This document shows positions 1 through 7,898 of a stretch of 64,000 bases of DNA, one piece after another; the stretch's first letter is position 1; each line of letters starts with the position of its first letter. Where the stretch lies: assembly GCF_000967495.1 (NCBI RefSeq), contig NZ_JXXU01000027.1, forward strand, positions 1 to 64,000. The letters run 5' to 3'. A program made the translations under genes and the position numbers. The notes beneath the pieces were generated by a model that was given only the letters and a program-made list of their open reading frames with translations, ran no database searches and was not told the DNA's origin. The stretch is from Vibrio neptunius (GTDB lineage Bacteria; Pseudomonadota; Gammaproteobacteria; Enterobacterales; Vibrionaceae).

Positions 1-357
1 ATTATGGAAAGTATAATAGGCTAAAGCCATTGGTGCCTGTTCCTAAATCATTGACTCATGCAAAACAAAACACTATTGCCTTAGCACGTAGATTTCACCT
101 CATAGAGCAAAAGCTCTCATCTTTGATTGTTATCCCACCAATCTAGAAATAGTAAAAACTCAATTTCAATAATTTTATAAACCGCGCGCATATTCATACA
201 TTAACTAAAACAACAATATGCAACACTATGAATAAGTGCATAGTGTGGATTTTGTTATCAGGTTCTCTTTGGCACAACGAGAGAGCCCACTAGACATGCT
301 TGATGTATTTAGTAGGCCATGTTCAACAATCTCTTTTACTATTCAAAGGAAGACAGT
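1..357. other. Gene-free leader of the first protease copy
   Basis: No convincing gene. It carries one interspersed repeat (24-55) and an AT-rich upstream region that recurs before the second protease copy (about 1860-2135), including the stretch around tagatttcacct and the block ending in gaagacagt just before the start codon. The promoter of the protease is presumably here, but I could not pick an unambiguous -35/-10 pair. Confidence 0.6.
24..55 (+). repeat. Interspersed repeat TGGTGCCTGTTCCTAAATCA, copy 1
   Basis: Near-consensus copy of the short repeat that recurs through the left 36 kb, preceded by the common lead-in aagccat. It marks the left end of the tandemly duplicated protease unit. 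Confidence 0.8.
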
Positions 358-1614
358 ATGTTTAAGAAATTATTAACTTGTTGTATTGCCTCGACTCTTT
401 CAGTCGTCTCAACCTCGGGGCTTGCGCAACAAAACGAAGTAGGAGCTATTGCATCTGAGGACCAAATGCTTGCGCCTTTAATGACAGCGTCGGCAAAATC
501 TGCGATTAAGAATCAATACATCGTTGTGCTAAAACAACCACTGACAATGAGTAATGATCAACAAGCCCTTAAGCAGTTTACCCAGCAAACGGTGTCTGGT
601 CTCGCTAGCCAACATGCAGTTAAAATCGATAAAGTTTATGACCGCTCGTTAAGTGGTTTTGTCGCTACCCTTTCTGATGAACAATTGAAAGCCCTTCGTG
701 CTGATCAACAAGTCGACTTTATTGAACAAGACCAAATCATCTCGCTCGATCCTGTTATCTCGGCGAACGCTAATCAAAGCAATCCTGTTTGGGGATTAGA
801 CCGCATCGATCAGCGTGATTTACCACTCAGCAACAGCTACACCTACAACTACGATGGTTCAGGTGTGACAGCATATGTTATCGATACTGGTGTGACAAAC
901 ACTCACGTTGAATTCGGTGGCCGTGCAAGATCAGGCTATGACTTCGTCGACAACGATAGTGACGCGACTGACTGTAACGGTCACGGTACTCATGTAGCGG
1001 GAACTATTGGTGGTGCTCAATACGGTGTGGCGAAAAACGTCAATATCGTCGGTGTACGTGTACTAAGCTGTCGTGGCTCTGGTACCATTTCAGGTGTCAT
1101 TGGCGGTGTGAATTGGGTCGCTGCCAACGCCTCTGGCCCATCAGTGGCCAACATGAGTTTAGGTGGGGGCGTTTCAACCGCGTTAGATCGCGCGGTAGCA
1201 AGCGCGGTTCAGTCAGGTATCAGCTTTATGCTTGCAGCTGGTAACTCCAACGCTGACGCTTGTAACTCCTCACCGGCTCGCGAAGCGAGCGGTGTGACTG
1301 TTGGTTCGACAACCAGCAGCGATAGACGCGCAAGCTCCTCTAACTGGGGTAGCTGTGTTGACGTGTTTGCGCCCGGTGCGAATATCAAATCGGCTTGGTA
1401 CGATGGTGGCTACCGCACCATTAGTGGTACATCGATGGCAACACCTCACGTAGCGGGCGTTGCGGCTCTGTATCTGCAAGAAAATAACACCCTGTCACCA
1501 GCTCAAGTATCAACACTGATCAGCCAACGTGCGAGCACAAACAAAGTTAGTGATACTAAAGGTACCGTCAACAAGCTGCTATATAGCCTAACCGACAGTG
1601 GCTTGGCACATTGA
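358..1614 (+). CDS. Secreted S8 subtilisin-like serine protease, copy 1
   Basis: This is a secreted endopeptidase of the proteinase-K-like S8A group, 418 aa. An N-terminal signal peptide (residues 1 to about 23, MFKKLLTCC then a hydrophobic run ending at ALA-like GLAQQ) is followed by an I9-type inhibitor propeptide (about 50-130) and the catalytic domain. The triad is Asp176 (VIDTG), His212 (GHGTHVAG) and Ser359 (GTSMATPHVAG), with oxyanion Asn296 (AAGN). The start at ATG 358 is chosen because AAAGGA lies 8-13 nt upstream and it gives a clean signal peptide; an in-frame ATG at 319 would add 13 residues in front of it. There is no long C-terminal PPC domain, unlike larger Vibrio subtilases. 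A close copy follows 1778 bp downstream. Family assignment is firm; substrate is unknown. Confidence 0.95.
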   Translation: MFKKLLTCCIASTLSVVSTSGLAQQNEVGAIASEDQMLAPLMTASAKSAIKNQYIVVLKQPLTMSNDQQALKQFTQQTVSGLASQHAVKIDKVYDRSLSGFVATLSDEQLKALRADQQVDFIEQDQIISLDPVISANANQSNPVWGLDRIDQRDLPLSNSYTYNYDGSGVTAYVIDTGVTNTHVEFGGRARSGYDFVDNDSDATDCNGHGTHVAGTIGGAQYGVAKNVNIVGVRVLSCRGSGTISGVIGGVNWVAANASGPSVANMSLGGGVSTALDRAVASAVQSGISFMLAAGNSNADACNSSPAREASGVTVGSTTSSDRRASSSNWGSCVDVFAPGANIKSAWYDGGYRTISGTSMATPHVAGVAALYLQENNTLSPAQVSTLISQRASTNKVSDTKGTVNKLLYSLTDSGLAH

Positions 1615-1697
1615 CTCCTGAGAGTGTGAGTGACTAACGGCCAACCAGTCACTGGTGGCAGCGGTGCAACTCATTGCCCCCATAACCTTAAATAATC

Positions 1698-1729
1698 ATG
1701 CCAGTCAGTATCTGCTGACTGGCATTTTT
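1698..1729 (+). terminator. Rho-independent terminator of protease copy 1
   Basis: Perfect 11-bp inverted repeat ATGCCAGTCAG / CTGACTGGCAT followed by TTTTT. An almost identical hairpin follows the second protease copy. Confidence 0.85.
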
Positions 1730-1822
1730 CCTAACAATTAGCAGTCAATGAATACTGAATATCGCCAATTTTACACTTAACATTTGCTTCTCAAATCGTG
1801 GCTTTGTAAGTATTAGCGATTT

Positions 1823-1857
1823 TGGTGCCTGTCACTAAATCACAGTCCCTAAATCAC
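1823..1857 (+). repeat. Interspersed repeat, copy 2, at the protease duplication junction
   Basis: TGGTGCCTGTCACTAAATCA followed by a second partial unit CAGTCCCTAAATCAC. It lies exactly between the two protease units, in the place where copy 1 lies before the first and a degenerate copy (3599) lies after the second. Confidence 0.8.
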
Positions 1858-2135
1858 ATTTAGATTTCACCTTATATAGACAAAGCTCTCATCTTTGATT
1901 CTTATCCCATCAATCAAGTAATAGTAAAAACTCTATTTCAATAATTTTATAAACCGTGTGCATATCCATAGATTAACCAAAATAACAATATGCAACACAG
2001 GTAGTAAATGCATAGTGTGAAATTTGTAATCAGGTTCTCTTTGGCACAACGAGAACCCAGTAAACATGCTTGATGTTTGTAGTAGGCCATGTTCAACAAT
2101 CTCTTTTACTATTCAAATATTCAAAGGAAGACAGT

Positions 2136-3392
2136 ATGTTTAAGAAATTATTAAGTTGTTGTATCGCCTCGACTCTTTCAGTCGTCTCAACCTCGGGGCT
2201 TGCGCAACAAAACGAAGTAGGAGCTATTGCATCTGAGGACCCAATGCTTGCGCCTTTAATGACAGCGTCGGCAAAATCTGCGATCACAAATCAATACATC
2301 GTTGTGCTAAAACAACCACTGACAATGAGTAATGATCAACAAGCCCTTCAGCAGTTTACCCAACAAACTGTGTCTGGTCTCGCTAGCCAACATGCATTTA
2401 AAATCGATAAAGTTTATGACCGCTCGTTAAGTGGTTTTGTCGCTACCCTTTCTGATGAACAATTGAAAGCCCTGCGTGCTGATCAACAAGTCGACTTTAT
2501 TGAACAAGACCAAATCATCTCGCTCGATCCTGTTATCTCGGCGAACGCCACTCAAAGCAATCCTGTTTGGGGATTAGACCGCATCGATCAGCGTGATTTA
2601 CCACTCAGCAACAGCTACACCTACAACTACGACGGTTCAGGTGTGACAGCTTATGTTATCGATACTGGTGTGACAAACACTCACGTTGAGTTCGGTGGCC
2701 GTGCAAGATCAGGCTATGACTTTATCGACAACGATAGTGACGCGACTGACTGTAACGGTCACGGTACTCATGTAGCAGGCACCATTGGTGGTGTTCAATA
2801 CGGTGTGGCGAAAAACGTCGATATCGTCGGTGTACGTGTACTAAGCTGTAGCGGCTTCGGTACCATTTCAGGTGCTATTAGCGGTGTGAATTGGGTAGCG
2901 GCCAACGCCTCTGGCCCATCGGTGGCCAACATGAGTTTACGTGCGGGTGTTTCAACCGCGTTAGATCAAGCGGTAGCAAGCGCGGTTCAGTCAGGTATAA
3001 GCTTTACGCTTGCAGCAGGTAACGACAACGCTGACGCTTGTAACACCTCACCAGCTCGCGAAGCGAGCGGTGTGACTGTTGGTTCGACAACCAGCAGAGA
3101 TAGTCGCTCAAGCTTCTCTAATTGGGGACGCTGTGTTGACGTGTTTGCGCCCGGTTCGAATATCAAATCGGCTTGGTACCAAGGTGGCTACCGCACCATG
3201 AGTGGGACATCGATGGCGGCACCTCATGTAGCGGGCGTAGCGGCTCTGTATCTGCAAGAAAACAACACTCTGTCACCAGCTCAAGTATCAACGCTGATCA
3301 GCCAACGTGCGAGCACAAACAAAGTTAGTGATACTAAAGGTACTGTCAACAAGCTGCTATATAGCCTAACCGACAGTGGCTTGGCACATTGA
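2136..3392 (+). CDS. Secreted S8 subtilisin-like serine protease, copy 2
   Basis: Same length (418 aa) and architecture as the gene at 358: signal peptide, I9 propeptide, S8 catalytic domain with the same triad positions (D176, H212, S359). Start ATG 2136 has the same AAAGGA upstream. The N-terminal half is nearly identical to copy 1, while changes cluster in the catalytic domain: the substrate-binding strand motif SLGGG (267-271) is SLRAG here, AAGNSN becomes AAGNDN, and GTSMAT becomes GTSMAA. The catalytic residues are intact, so it is probably active with altered specificity (inference). It is transcribed from its own duplicated leader and has its own terminator. Confidence 0.95.
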   Translation: MFKKLLSCCIASTLSVVSTSGLAQQNEVGAIASEDPMLAPLMTASAKSAITNQYIVVLKQPLTMSNDQQALQQFTQQTVSGLASQHAFKIDKVYDRSLSGFVATLSDEQLKALRADQQVDFIEQDQIISLDPVISANATQSNPVWGLDRIDQRDLPLSNSYTYNYDGSGVTAYVIDTGVTNTHVEFGGRARSGYDFIDNDSDATDCNGHGTHVAGTIGGVQYGVAKNVDIVGVRVLSCSGFGTISGAISGVNWVAANASGPSVANMSLRAGVSTALDQAVASAVQSGISFTLAAGNDNADACNTSPAREASGVTVGSTTSRDSRSSFSNWGRCVDVFAPGSNIKSAWYQGGYRTMSGTSMAAPHVAGVAALYLQENNTLSPAQVSTLISQRASTNKVSDTKGTVNKLLYSLTDSGLAH

Positions 3393-3475
3393 CTCCTGAG
3401 AGTGTGAGTGACTAACGGCCAACCAGTCACTGGCGGCAGCGATGCTACTTATTACCCCCGTAACCTTAAATAATC

Positions 3476-3509
3476 ATGCCAGTCAGTATTCTGCTGACTG
3501 GCATTTTTC
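3476..3509 (+). terminator. Rho-independent terminator of protease copy 2
   Basis: ATGCCAGTCAG / CTGACTGGCAT stem followed by TTTTT; duplicate of the hairpin at 1698 with one extra base in the loop. Confidence 0.85.
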
Positions 3510-3598
3510 TAAAAATTGGCAGTCAATGAATACTGAATATCGCCAATTTTATACTAAACCTTTGCTTCTCAAATCGTGGCTTTGTAAGTATTAGCGCT

Positions 3599-3620
3599 TT
3601 TGGTGACTGTTTCTAGTTGA
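3599..3620 (+). repeat. Degenerate interspersed repeat, copy 3
   Basis: TTTTGGTGACTGTTTCTAG, diverged from the TGGTGCCTGTCCCTAAATCA core but in the equivalent position to copies 1 and 2 relative to the protease unit. Confidence 0.55.
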
Positions 3621-3711
3621 CTGAATAAGTATAAGATAGGGTGAGTGAGTTCATATTGAATGCAAGATTCAATAATTTATCTGTAGAGCAGTTAATCAAA
3701 GGTTTTTAAAT

Positions 3712-4038
3712 ATGACAGATACAATAGCTTCTAGCGCAGCAATGTTTTCTCTGGTGTGGATGTGTGTCTATTTTTATCATCTTGTCGTTTATTCTTTAGG
3801 CGACAAAAAGCATATTAATCAATTGATAGACAACTTAGCGAAAGAGCCAGAAAGTTTTAAGGATAAAAACTACATTGCTATGAATAGTATCGGGGCGGGT
3901 GGTCTATTCTCATACTTCTGTTTAGTTTACCCTCTGGTAAGGCATCGAAGAAGAGAAAAGAAGTATTCTTCTGACATTTTTATGTGTTTAAATTGGTTGT
4001 TTTTTATGACAGTGCTCTCTGTCCTAATTATTGTATAA
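3712..4038 (+). CDS. Small membrane protein, paralogue of the gene at 5317
   Basis: 108 aa, family not recognised. Three hydrophobic segments are visible: an N-terminal one around FSLVWMCVYFYHLVVYSLG, a central one around GLFSYFCLVYPLV, and a C-terminal one NWLFFMTVLSVLIIV, separated by basic stretches (KDKNY, RHRRREKK). It is clearly homologous along its whole length to the 107-aa protein encoded on the opposite strand at 5317-5640, so these two and the membrane protein between them form a local set of inner-membrane proteins. Function unknown. Confidence 0.7.
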   Translation: MTDTIASSAAMFSLVWMCVYFYHLVVYSLGDKKHINQLIDNLAKEPESFKDKNYIAMNSIGAGGLFSYFCLVYPLVRHRRREKKYSSDIFMCLNWLFFMTVLSVLIIV

Positions 4039-4561
4039 AGGGTTAATGCCCCAAAATCATCCGACATCACCAAATCCTCAAATGATTCAAAATGCCGTTG
4101 AGAGGCGGTGCTCTTACTGACTAGCACATTTAAAAGCCGTCTTTTTTCGTTTTTGACTGCTCTTACCGCGGCAGTTTAACGGCAAGAAGAATAGCTATTT
4201 CTTGTTAAGCTTTTCTCTTTAACTCAATGGTTTAGCTAAAATTCATTGTGTATTGATCATTTAAGTAAAGTTCGTTAGTCTCGACGCCAATAAAGAATCG
4301 ACTCACCGACACCGGGTTTGAGTTATCACGCAATGACAAAGCGGTAAAAGAACGTCAAGTTGATCGAGGTTGCCGTGTTTGTTGCACTTGTGACTGGCTA
4401 CTTCGATATTGTTTCCGCACTTCAACGAGAGTTTTCCTAACGTTATTACCCAAGCCATTGGCTGGCTCGGATTGGTAACCGCATTTGTCATTGTTATTCA
4501 TTTTAGATGGTTCGTGTGGTGAATGGTGACGGTATAAACAAACATCCACAAGGGGAGTAAT
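4039..4561. other. Intergenic region with repeat debris and a possible broken small gene
   Basis: Around 4138-4195 there is a relic of the repeat module seen elsewhere (GTCTTTTTTCGTTTTTGACTGC, then accgcggcagtttaacggcaag), without the TGGTGCC core. A probable frameshifted small membrane-protein gene lies at 4360-4522. Confidence 0.45.
4360..4522 (+). pseudogene. Possible frameshifted small membrane-protein gene
   Basis: Reading from TTG 4360 gives a hydrophobic peptide beginning LIEVAVFVALVTGYFDIVS and ending LQREFS-stop. The adjacent frame continues seamlessly as PNVITQAIGWLGLV then AFVIVIHFRWFVW-stop. Removing one T from the TTTT run at about 4432-4435 would fuse both parts into a protein of about 54 aa with two hydrophobic helices. 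No family is recognised, so coding capacity is inferred only from the hydrophobic character continuing across the frame change. Confidence 0.35.
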
Positions 4562-5200
4562 TTGGAAAACAATACGTCTGATATCGATGAATTAGACATG
4601 AGTGATAAGTGGAAGCGTCGTTTTCATTTACTAAGACAATTTGGTGCCGATGAACTTAGCCACGCAATGATGTTAAAAAGCGACGCTTTTCGCCAGTTAT
4701 CGTTTAAAGAACGATGGTCTTATTCGATTATGTTCAACATCGCGGCGTTTATTTTTGGTTTCATGTACTACTTCTATAAACGTATGCACCTGAAAGGCGC
4801 AGTGATCCTTTGTTTTACGTTGTTATGGGTAGCAGCCCTAGCGATGATTGAATTTTTCACCGGGGTTGTCATTCCCAATGTGGTGTATTGGGGACCCTCT
4901 TCTGCGCTATGCGCTCAGTGGGCTAACTATGACCTGTATCGAAAAACGTTTCACAATGAGCAGCTGTGGGACTGGATGCCAGCAAAGTGGTGTAACAAAT
5001 CCAGTGTGCTTGGGTTCCTAGCATTAAGTGTAACGATTTGGGGAGGCACCCTTTACTACGAAGTGACTCACACCTACTCGACCTATGCCGGCTTTGATGA
5101 TCCCAATGCCGTTAGAGTGCCTTGCGGTTCGTACGTGATGTTAGTGACCCAGGAAGAGATCGACTCTCATGGTCAAGAAGTGATTTGCGCCATCGAGTAA
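4562..5200 (+). CDS. Membrane protein with DUF2628-like segment
   Basis: 212 aa. A soluble N-terminus (about 1-50, RRFHLLRQFGADE) leads into the pattern SFKERWSYSIMFNIAAFIFGFMYYFYKRMHLKGA, which has the look of DUF2628 membrane proteins. Further hydrophobic helices follow at about 80-105 and 150-165, and the protein ends in a short polar tail with two Cys. The start is TTG 4562, preceded by GGGGAG at a good spacing; there is no better ATG. It converges with the minus-strand gene at 5317 across a bidirectional terminator. Role unknown. Confidence 0.65.
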   Translation: MENNTSDIDELDMSDKWKRRFHLLRQFGADELSHAMMLKSDAFRQLSFKERWSYSIMFNIAAFIFGFMYYFYKRMHLKGAVILCFTLLWVAALAMIEFFTGVVIPNVVYWGPSSALCAQWANYDLYRKTFHNEQLWDWMPAKWCNKSSVLGFLALSVTIWGGTLYYEVTHTYSTYAGFDDPNAVRVPCGSYVMLVTQEEIDSHGQEVICAIE

Positions 5201-5267
5201 TCGCTTTTAAAGCGTCGCGTGACGTGTTGAAGGTTCGAATTCTTCACTCTCCGCTTCATTCTTCCAT

Positions 5268-5291
5268 AAAGACGTCTTAGGACGTCTTTTG
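5268..5291. terminator. Bidirectional terminator between convergent genes
   Basis: AAAGACGTC TTAG GACGTCTTTT hairpin between the ends of the genes at 4562 (+) and 5317 (-). Its stem is related to the AAAAAAGACGTC-CGAA-GACGTCTTTTTT hairpins at 19045, 21854 and 30827. Confidence 0.75.
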
Positions 5292-5316
5292 TCATTTCTG
5301 ACCGCGCTCGCTATTT

Positions 5317-5640
5317 TTAGACAAAAACAGAGACGTAAACAATGGTCATAAAAAATACCCAATTTAAGCCCATAAAAACGTCAAAAGAACGTTTCTTTTC
5401 TCTTCTTCGATGCCTGATAAAAGGATAAACCAGGCAGAAATAGGAAAATAGCCCCCCAGCGCCAACGCTATTCATAGCAATGTAATTGATGCTCTTAAAA
5501 CGTTGAGGCTCTTTAGCCAAGTTGTCGACCAATTGATTGATATGCTTTTTATCACCCAAAGAGTAAACGACAAGATGATAAAAATAGACCCCTCCCCACA
5601 CGAAAAATAGCAATCCTAATAGTGGTTTTATGTCTGACAT
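5317..5640 (-). CDS. Small membrane protein, paralogue of the gene at 3712
   Basis: 107 aa with the same three-helix layout and shared motifs as the gene at 3712 (YFYHLVVYSLGDKKHINQL, NSVGAGGLFSYFCLVYP, RHRRREKK). Start ATG at 5640 is preceded by AGGGGGA. The two paralogues sit in inverted orientation on either side of the DUF2628-like gene. No function can be assigned. Confidence 0.7.
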   Translation of the reverse strand: MSDIKPLLGLLFFVWGGVYFYHLVVYSLGDKKHINQLVDNLAKEPQRFKSINYIAMNSVGAGGLFSYFCLVYPFIRHRRREKKRSFDVFMGLNWVFFMTIVYVSVFV

Positions 5641-5854
5641 CTGTCCCCCTAGAAAGTCGAGCTCATACTGAAGCCATTAAAATGTTTTTACTTATACACG
5701 TTTCAATACCATCAGCAATACATTGCCCAGTGTGACTTGCGGCTTGTTCAATATACAGGTTTAATCCGACAAATTAATACCTAGGTTGCACTATGTTTTC
5801 GTTTTCAACGGCACTTACCGCGACAGTTTAGTGGCAAGAGGGCGTGGAAGGCAT

Positions 5855-5890
5855 TGGTGCCTGTCCCTAAAACATTCGTCCCTAAAACAT
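5855..5890 (+). repeat. Interspersed repeat, copy 4
   Basis: TGGTGCCTGTCCCTAAAACA followed by a second half unit CGTCCCTAAAACAT, preceded by a module relic (accgcgacagtttagtggcaagagggcg). It lies just 3' of the DUF2063 gene. Confidence 0.8.
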
Positions 5891-5920
5891 GGTCTTGATA
5901 CAGTTGCTTCCTAGAGTGAG

Positions 5921-6808
5921 TTAACCAACATAAGCTGATTCTCTTTCAGGGCTTGAGGCAACCATAAGCTGATTCTCTTTCAGGGCTTGAGGCAACCATA
6001 AGCTGAGTTTCATCAGTAATTCGCTCTCCGGCAACTGATTGTGTTCAACCAATGTCTGCCAAGCAACGGGGGTGGGCGAGCGGTTTGTTTCCTTCTGACC
6101 AAACAGACTGAGGGACCGTACAACATCAGCCTGCCAAGGTTCAAGTTGAGCCATCTTTACCTGAAAGTGATGACGATAAACGAGCAAAGACTCGGCCCCA
6201 AGCGTGGGCATAGTCGGCTTTTCAGCCCACAAACCTTGTTCAAGTGCGGTCGTATGGCGATCTGCGGCCAGTACATAGTCACGCAAGGCAAAATCGTGCT
6301 CTACTAATTCACTGCTGTCAGGCAATGCTAGCGCTGGGAGCTGAAGCAAGCCCCCCAAGTCCGGCGCTTGGTCATATTGAACTCCAGGAGCGCGGATCGC
6401 GTTTGCCTGCGCCCTCTCCAACCTTGCCAATTGCTCCGGGATCTTAAGTTCTACTGCATAGGGTTGACCACTATGTTGACGAGGGCGTGTTGCGGCAAGA
6501 AAGTTGGCGAAGTCTTCACCCAATTGATACAAACTATAGTGACGTGACGGACGCTGTTGCAGATACCCTAAACTAAACAGGCGGAACAGCGCCTCGCCTA
6601 GGTAGTGCTGCAATGCCGGAAACTCTGCCTCCATGCACTCTAACAAACGTAAACGATAACCATCTTGGTAAATAGCCAAACGTGCCGACGACGATAACTC
6701 TGCTGTTCCCATGATGTAGTGACTTGCCATTTGATTGGCCTTGGGGCCTTGTAGAATCGACTCTAACAACCACTGCTGGCGTGCTGCTAACTCACTGGTT
6801 GAGCTCAT
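5921..6808 (-). CDS. DUF2063 (HvfC/BufC-like) partner of the MNIO enzyme
   Basis: 295 aa. The N-terminal part (about 5-110, with RLAIYQDGYRLRLLECMEAEFPAL) is the DUF2063 domain, which in metallo-RiPP clusters accompanies DUF692/MNIO enzymes and is thought to bind the precursor. The start overlaps the stop of the upstream MNIO gene by 4 nt (ATGA), so the two are translationally coupled and probably act as a complex. The C-terminus is abnormal: a 34-bp tandem duplication (5930-5997) shifts the reading frame, so the last residues read MVASSPERESAYVG instead of a tail ending MLVNSL. The main domain is unaffected. Confidence 0.85.
   Translation of the reverse strand: MSSTSELAARQQWLLESILQGPKANQMASHYIMGTAELSSSARLAIYQDGYRLRLLECMEAEFPALQHYLGEALFRLFSLGYLQQRPSRHYSLYQLGEDFANFLAATRPRQHSGQPYAVELKIPEQLARLERAQANAIRAPGVQYDQAPDLGGLLQLPALALPDSSELVEHDFALRDYVLAADRHTTALEQGLWAEKPTMPTLGAESLLVYRHHFQVKMAQLEPWQADVVRSLSLFGQKETNRSPTPVAWQTLVEHNQLPESELLMKLSLWLPQALKENQLMVASSPERESAYVG
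5930..5997. repeat. 34-bp tandem duplication at the 3' end of the DUF2063 gene
   Basis: Two perfect copies of a 34-bp unit beginning ataagctgattctctttc (5930-5963 and 5964-5997), followed by the first 9 bases of a third. Since 34 is not a multiple of 3 the insertion changes the C-terminal reading frame of the minus-strand gene. Confidence 0.95.
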
Positions 6809-7833
6809 TCGACCTCCTGCACAGAATGAAACTGTTTTCGGCCAAGCGCATCGGAAATGGGGGTCGATAGCACCGTATCTTGGTTTACTTTCATTAGTTC
6901 GCGTTGTGGGATGTGCCCTTGTAATACAGATTTGGCAATGTTCAACTCGTCGACCAACTTTGGAAATTCAGGAATATTGGCATCCCATTCAAGCAATGTT
7001 GATATTGGCCTGCCTGCTTGTTCAAGCATTTGTTGATAGAGCTGCCACACTGCTGTCGGTACTGGTTTGTCATGAGTGTCAATCAAATGAGTACCACAAT
7101 CGGTCGGACCCGCTAAATGACATTGCACCACTGCATCCATAGGAATACCAGCCATGTAGTCGTTCACTGAAAAGCCCAGGTTCTTCGCGCTCACATACAC
7201 ATTATTGACATCCAATAACAAGCGGCAACCGCTACGCTGTACCAACTGAGCAAGAAACTCCCACTCTTGGAGATCATTTTCTTGAAAAGCAAAATAGGTG
7301 CTGGGGTTTTCTATAACAAGTGGCCTTTGCAGATAGTCTTGAACCTGTTGCACTCTTGCACACACATGGTTAAGACTCTCTTGGGTAAATGGGATCGGCA
7401 GCAACTCGTGACTATTAATACCCTGAATTCCTGTCCAACAGAGGTGGTCGGAAACCAATGTTGGCTCAAGGTCTTGGCATAATTGTCGCAGTTTACTGAG
7501 GTAGTGTTCATTCAAAGGTTCGCTCGAACCAATTGACATCGAGACACCATGAAGGGCTATCGGGTAGTGTTCTCGAAGCTTAAAGAGTAGGTGACGAGCA
7601 TAACCGTGGTGATCGAGATAGTTCTCACTGATGGCTTCAAACCAATCAACACCACTTTGCTCTGGTAATAGGTGTTGCTCAAGCCAAGCAAAATGACATG
7701 AGCGGAGGCCGACACCAAATCCCATTGAAGTACTTAGTTCTTGATGAGATTTAGAGATCGTTGCGGTTGAAGAACTGGAGGTATCTGAGATGTCGCGCAT
7801 TGGCATCCTTCCAACTGAATCTATGGTCATCAT
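6805..7833 (-). CDS. DUF692 / MNIO multinuclear non-heme iron oxidase (HvfB/BufB-like)
   Basis: 342 aa TIM-barrel enzyme of the DUF692 family. Characterised members (MbnB, TglH, ChrH, BufB) oxidatively modify cysteines of peptide substrates. Metal-ligand type motifs are present in order: FEAISENY (about 65-72), ALHGVSMSIG (H95), SDHLCW, ENPSTYF, LDVNNVYVSAKNLG, QCHLAG, DTHDKPV and LLEWDANIP. I choose ATG 7833 (ATGATG) with GGGAGGT upstream over a GTG at 7848. That Shine-Dalgarno lies inside a 10-bp-stem hairpin (7834-7863). It lies 65 bp downstream of the ferritin-like gene and overlaps the DUF2063 gene, so the three form one operon. The likely substrate is the Cys-rich tail of the upstream protein (inference). 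Confidence 0.92.
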   Translation of the reverse strand: MMTIDSVGRMPMRDISDTSSSSTATISKSHQELSTSMGFGVGLRSCHFAWLEQHLLPEQSGVDWFEAISENYLDHHGYARHLLFKLREHYPIALHGVSMSIGSSEPLNEHYLSKLRQLCQDLEPTLVSDHLCWTGIQGINSHELLPIPFTQESLNHVCARVQQVQDYLQRPLVIENPSTYFAFQENDLQEWEFLAQLVQRSGCRLLLDVNNVYVSAKNLGFSVNDYMAGIPMDAVVQCHLAGPTDCGTHLIDTHDKPVPTAVWQLYQQMLEQAGRPISTLLEWDANIPEFPKLVDELNIAKSVLQGHIPQRELMKVNQDTVLSTPISDALGRKQFHSVQEVE

Positions 7834-7863
7834 GGCCCTACCTCCCACAAGGTAGGTAGGGCC
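7834..7863 (-). promoter_or_regulatory. Hairpin covering the ribosome-binding site of the MNIO gene
   Basis: Perfect inverted repeat GGCCCTACCT-N10-AGGTAGGGCC ending one base before the ATG of the MNIO gene on the minus strand. The 3' arm contains the Shine-Dalgarno sequence. It has no U-tract, so it reads as a translation-limiting or RNA-processing hairpin rather than a terminator. Confidence 0.6.
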
Positions 7864-7898
7864 AAACGCTTAATCAATCTGCAAATTAGGATTCGCCA

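Larger units (their letters stand above)
1615..2135. other. Intergenic region between the tandem proteases
   Basis: Holds the terminator of copy 1, an interspersed repeat (1823-1857) that sits at the duplication junction, and the duplicated promoter/leader of copy 2. No additional gene is seen. Confidence 0.6.
3393..3711. other. Intergenic region after the second protease
   Basis: Terminator (3476-3509), then sequence matching the 3' flank of protease copy 1 up to about 3598, a degenerate interspersed repeat (TGGTGACTGTTTCTAG, 3599-3620) and an AT-rich leader of the next gene. No gene seen. Confidence 0.55.

Noticed and set aside
6041-7482. Plus-strand frames within the DUF2063 and MNIO genes
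   Set aside because: Antisense to well-supported coding sequence, no homology or ribosome-binding sites.
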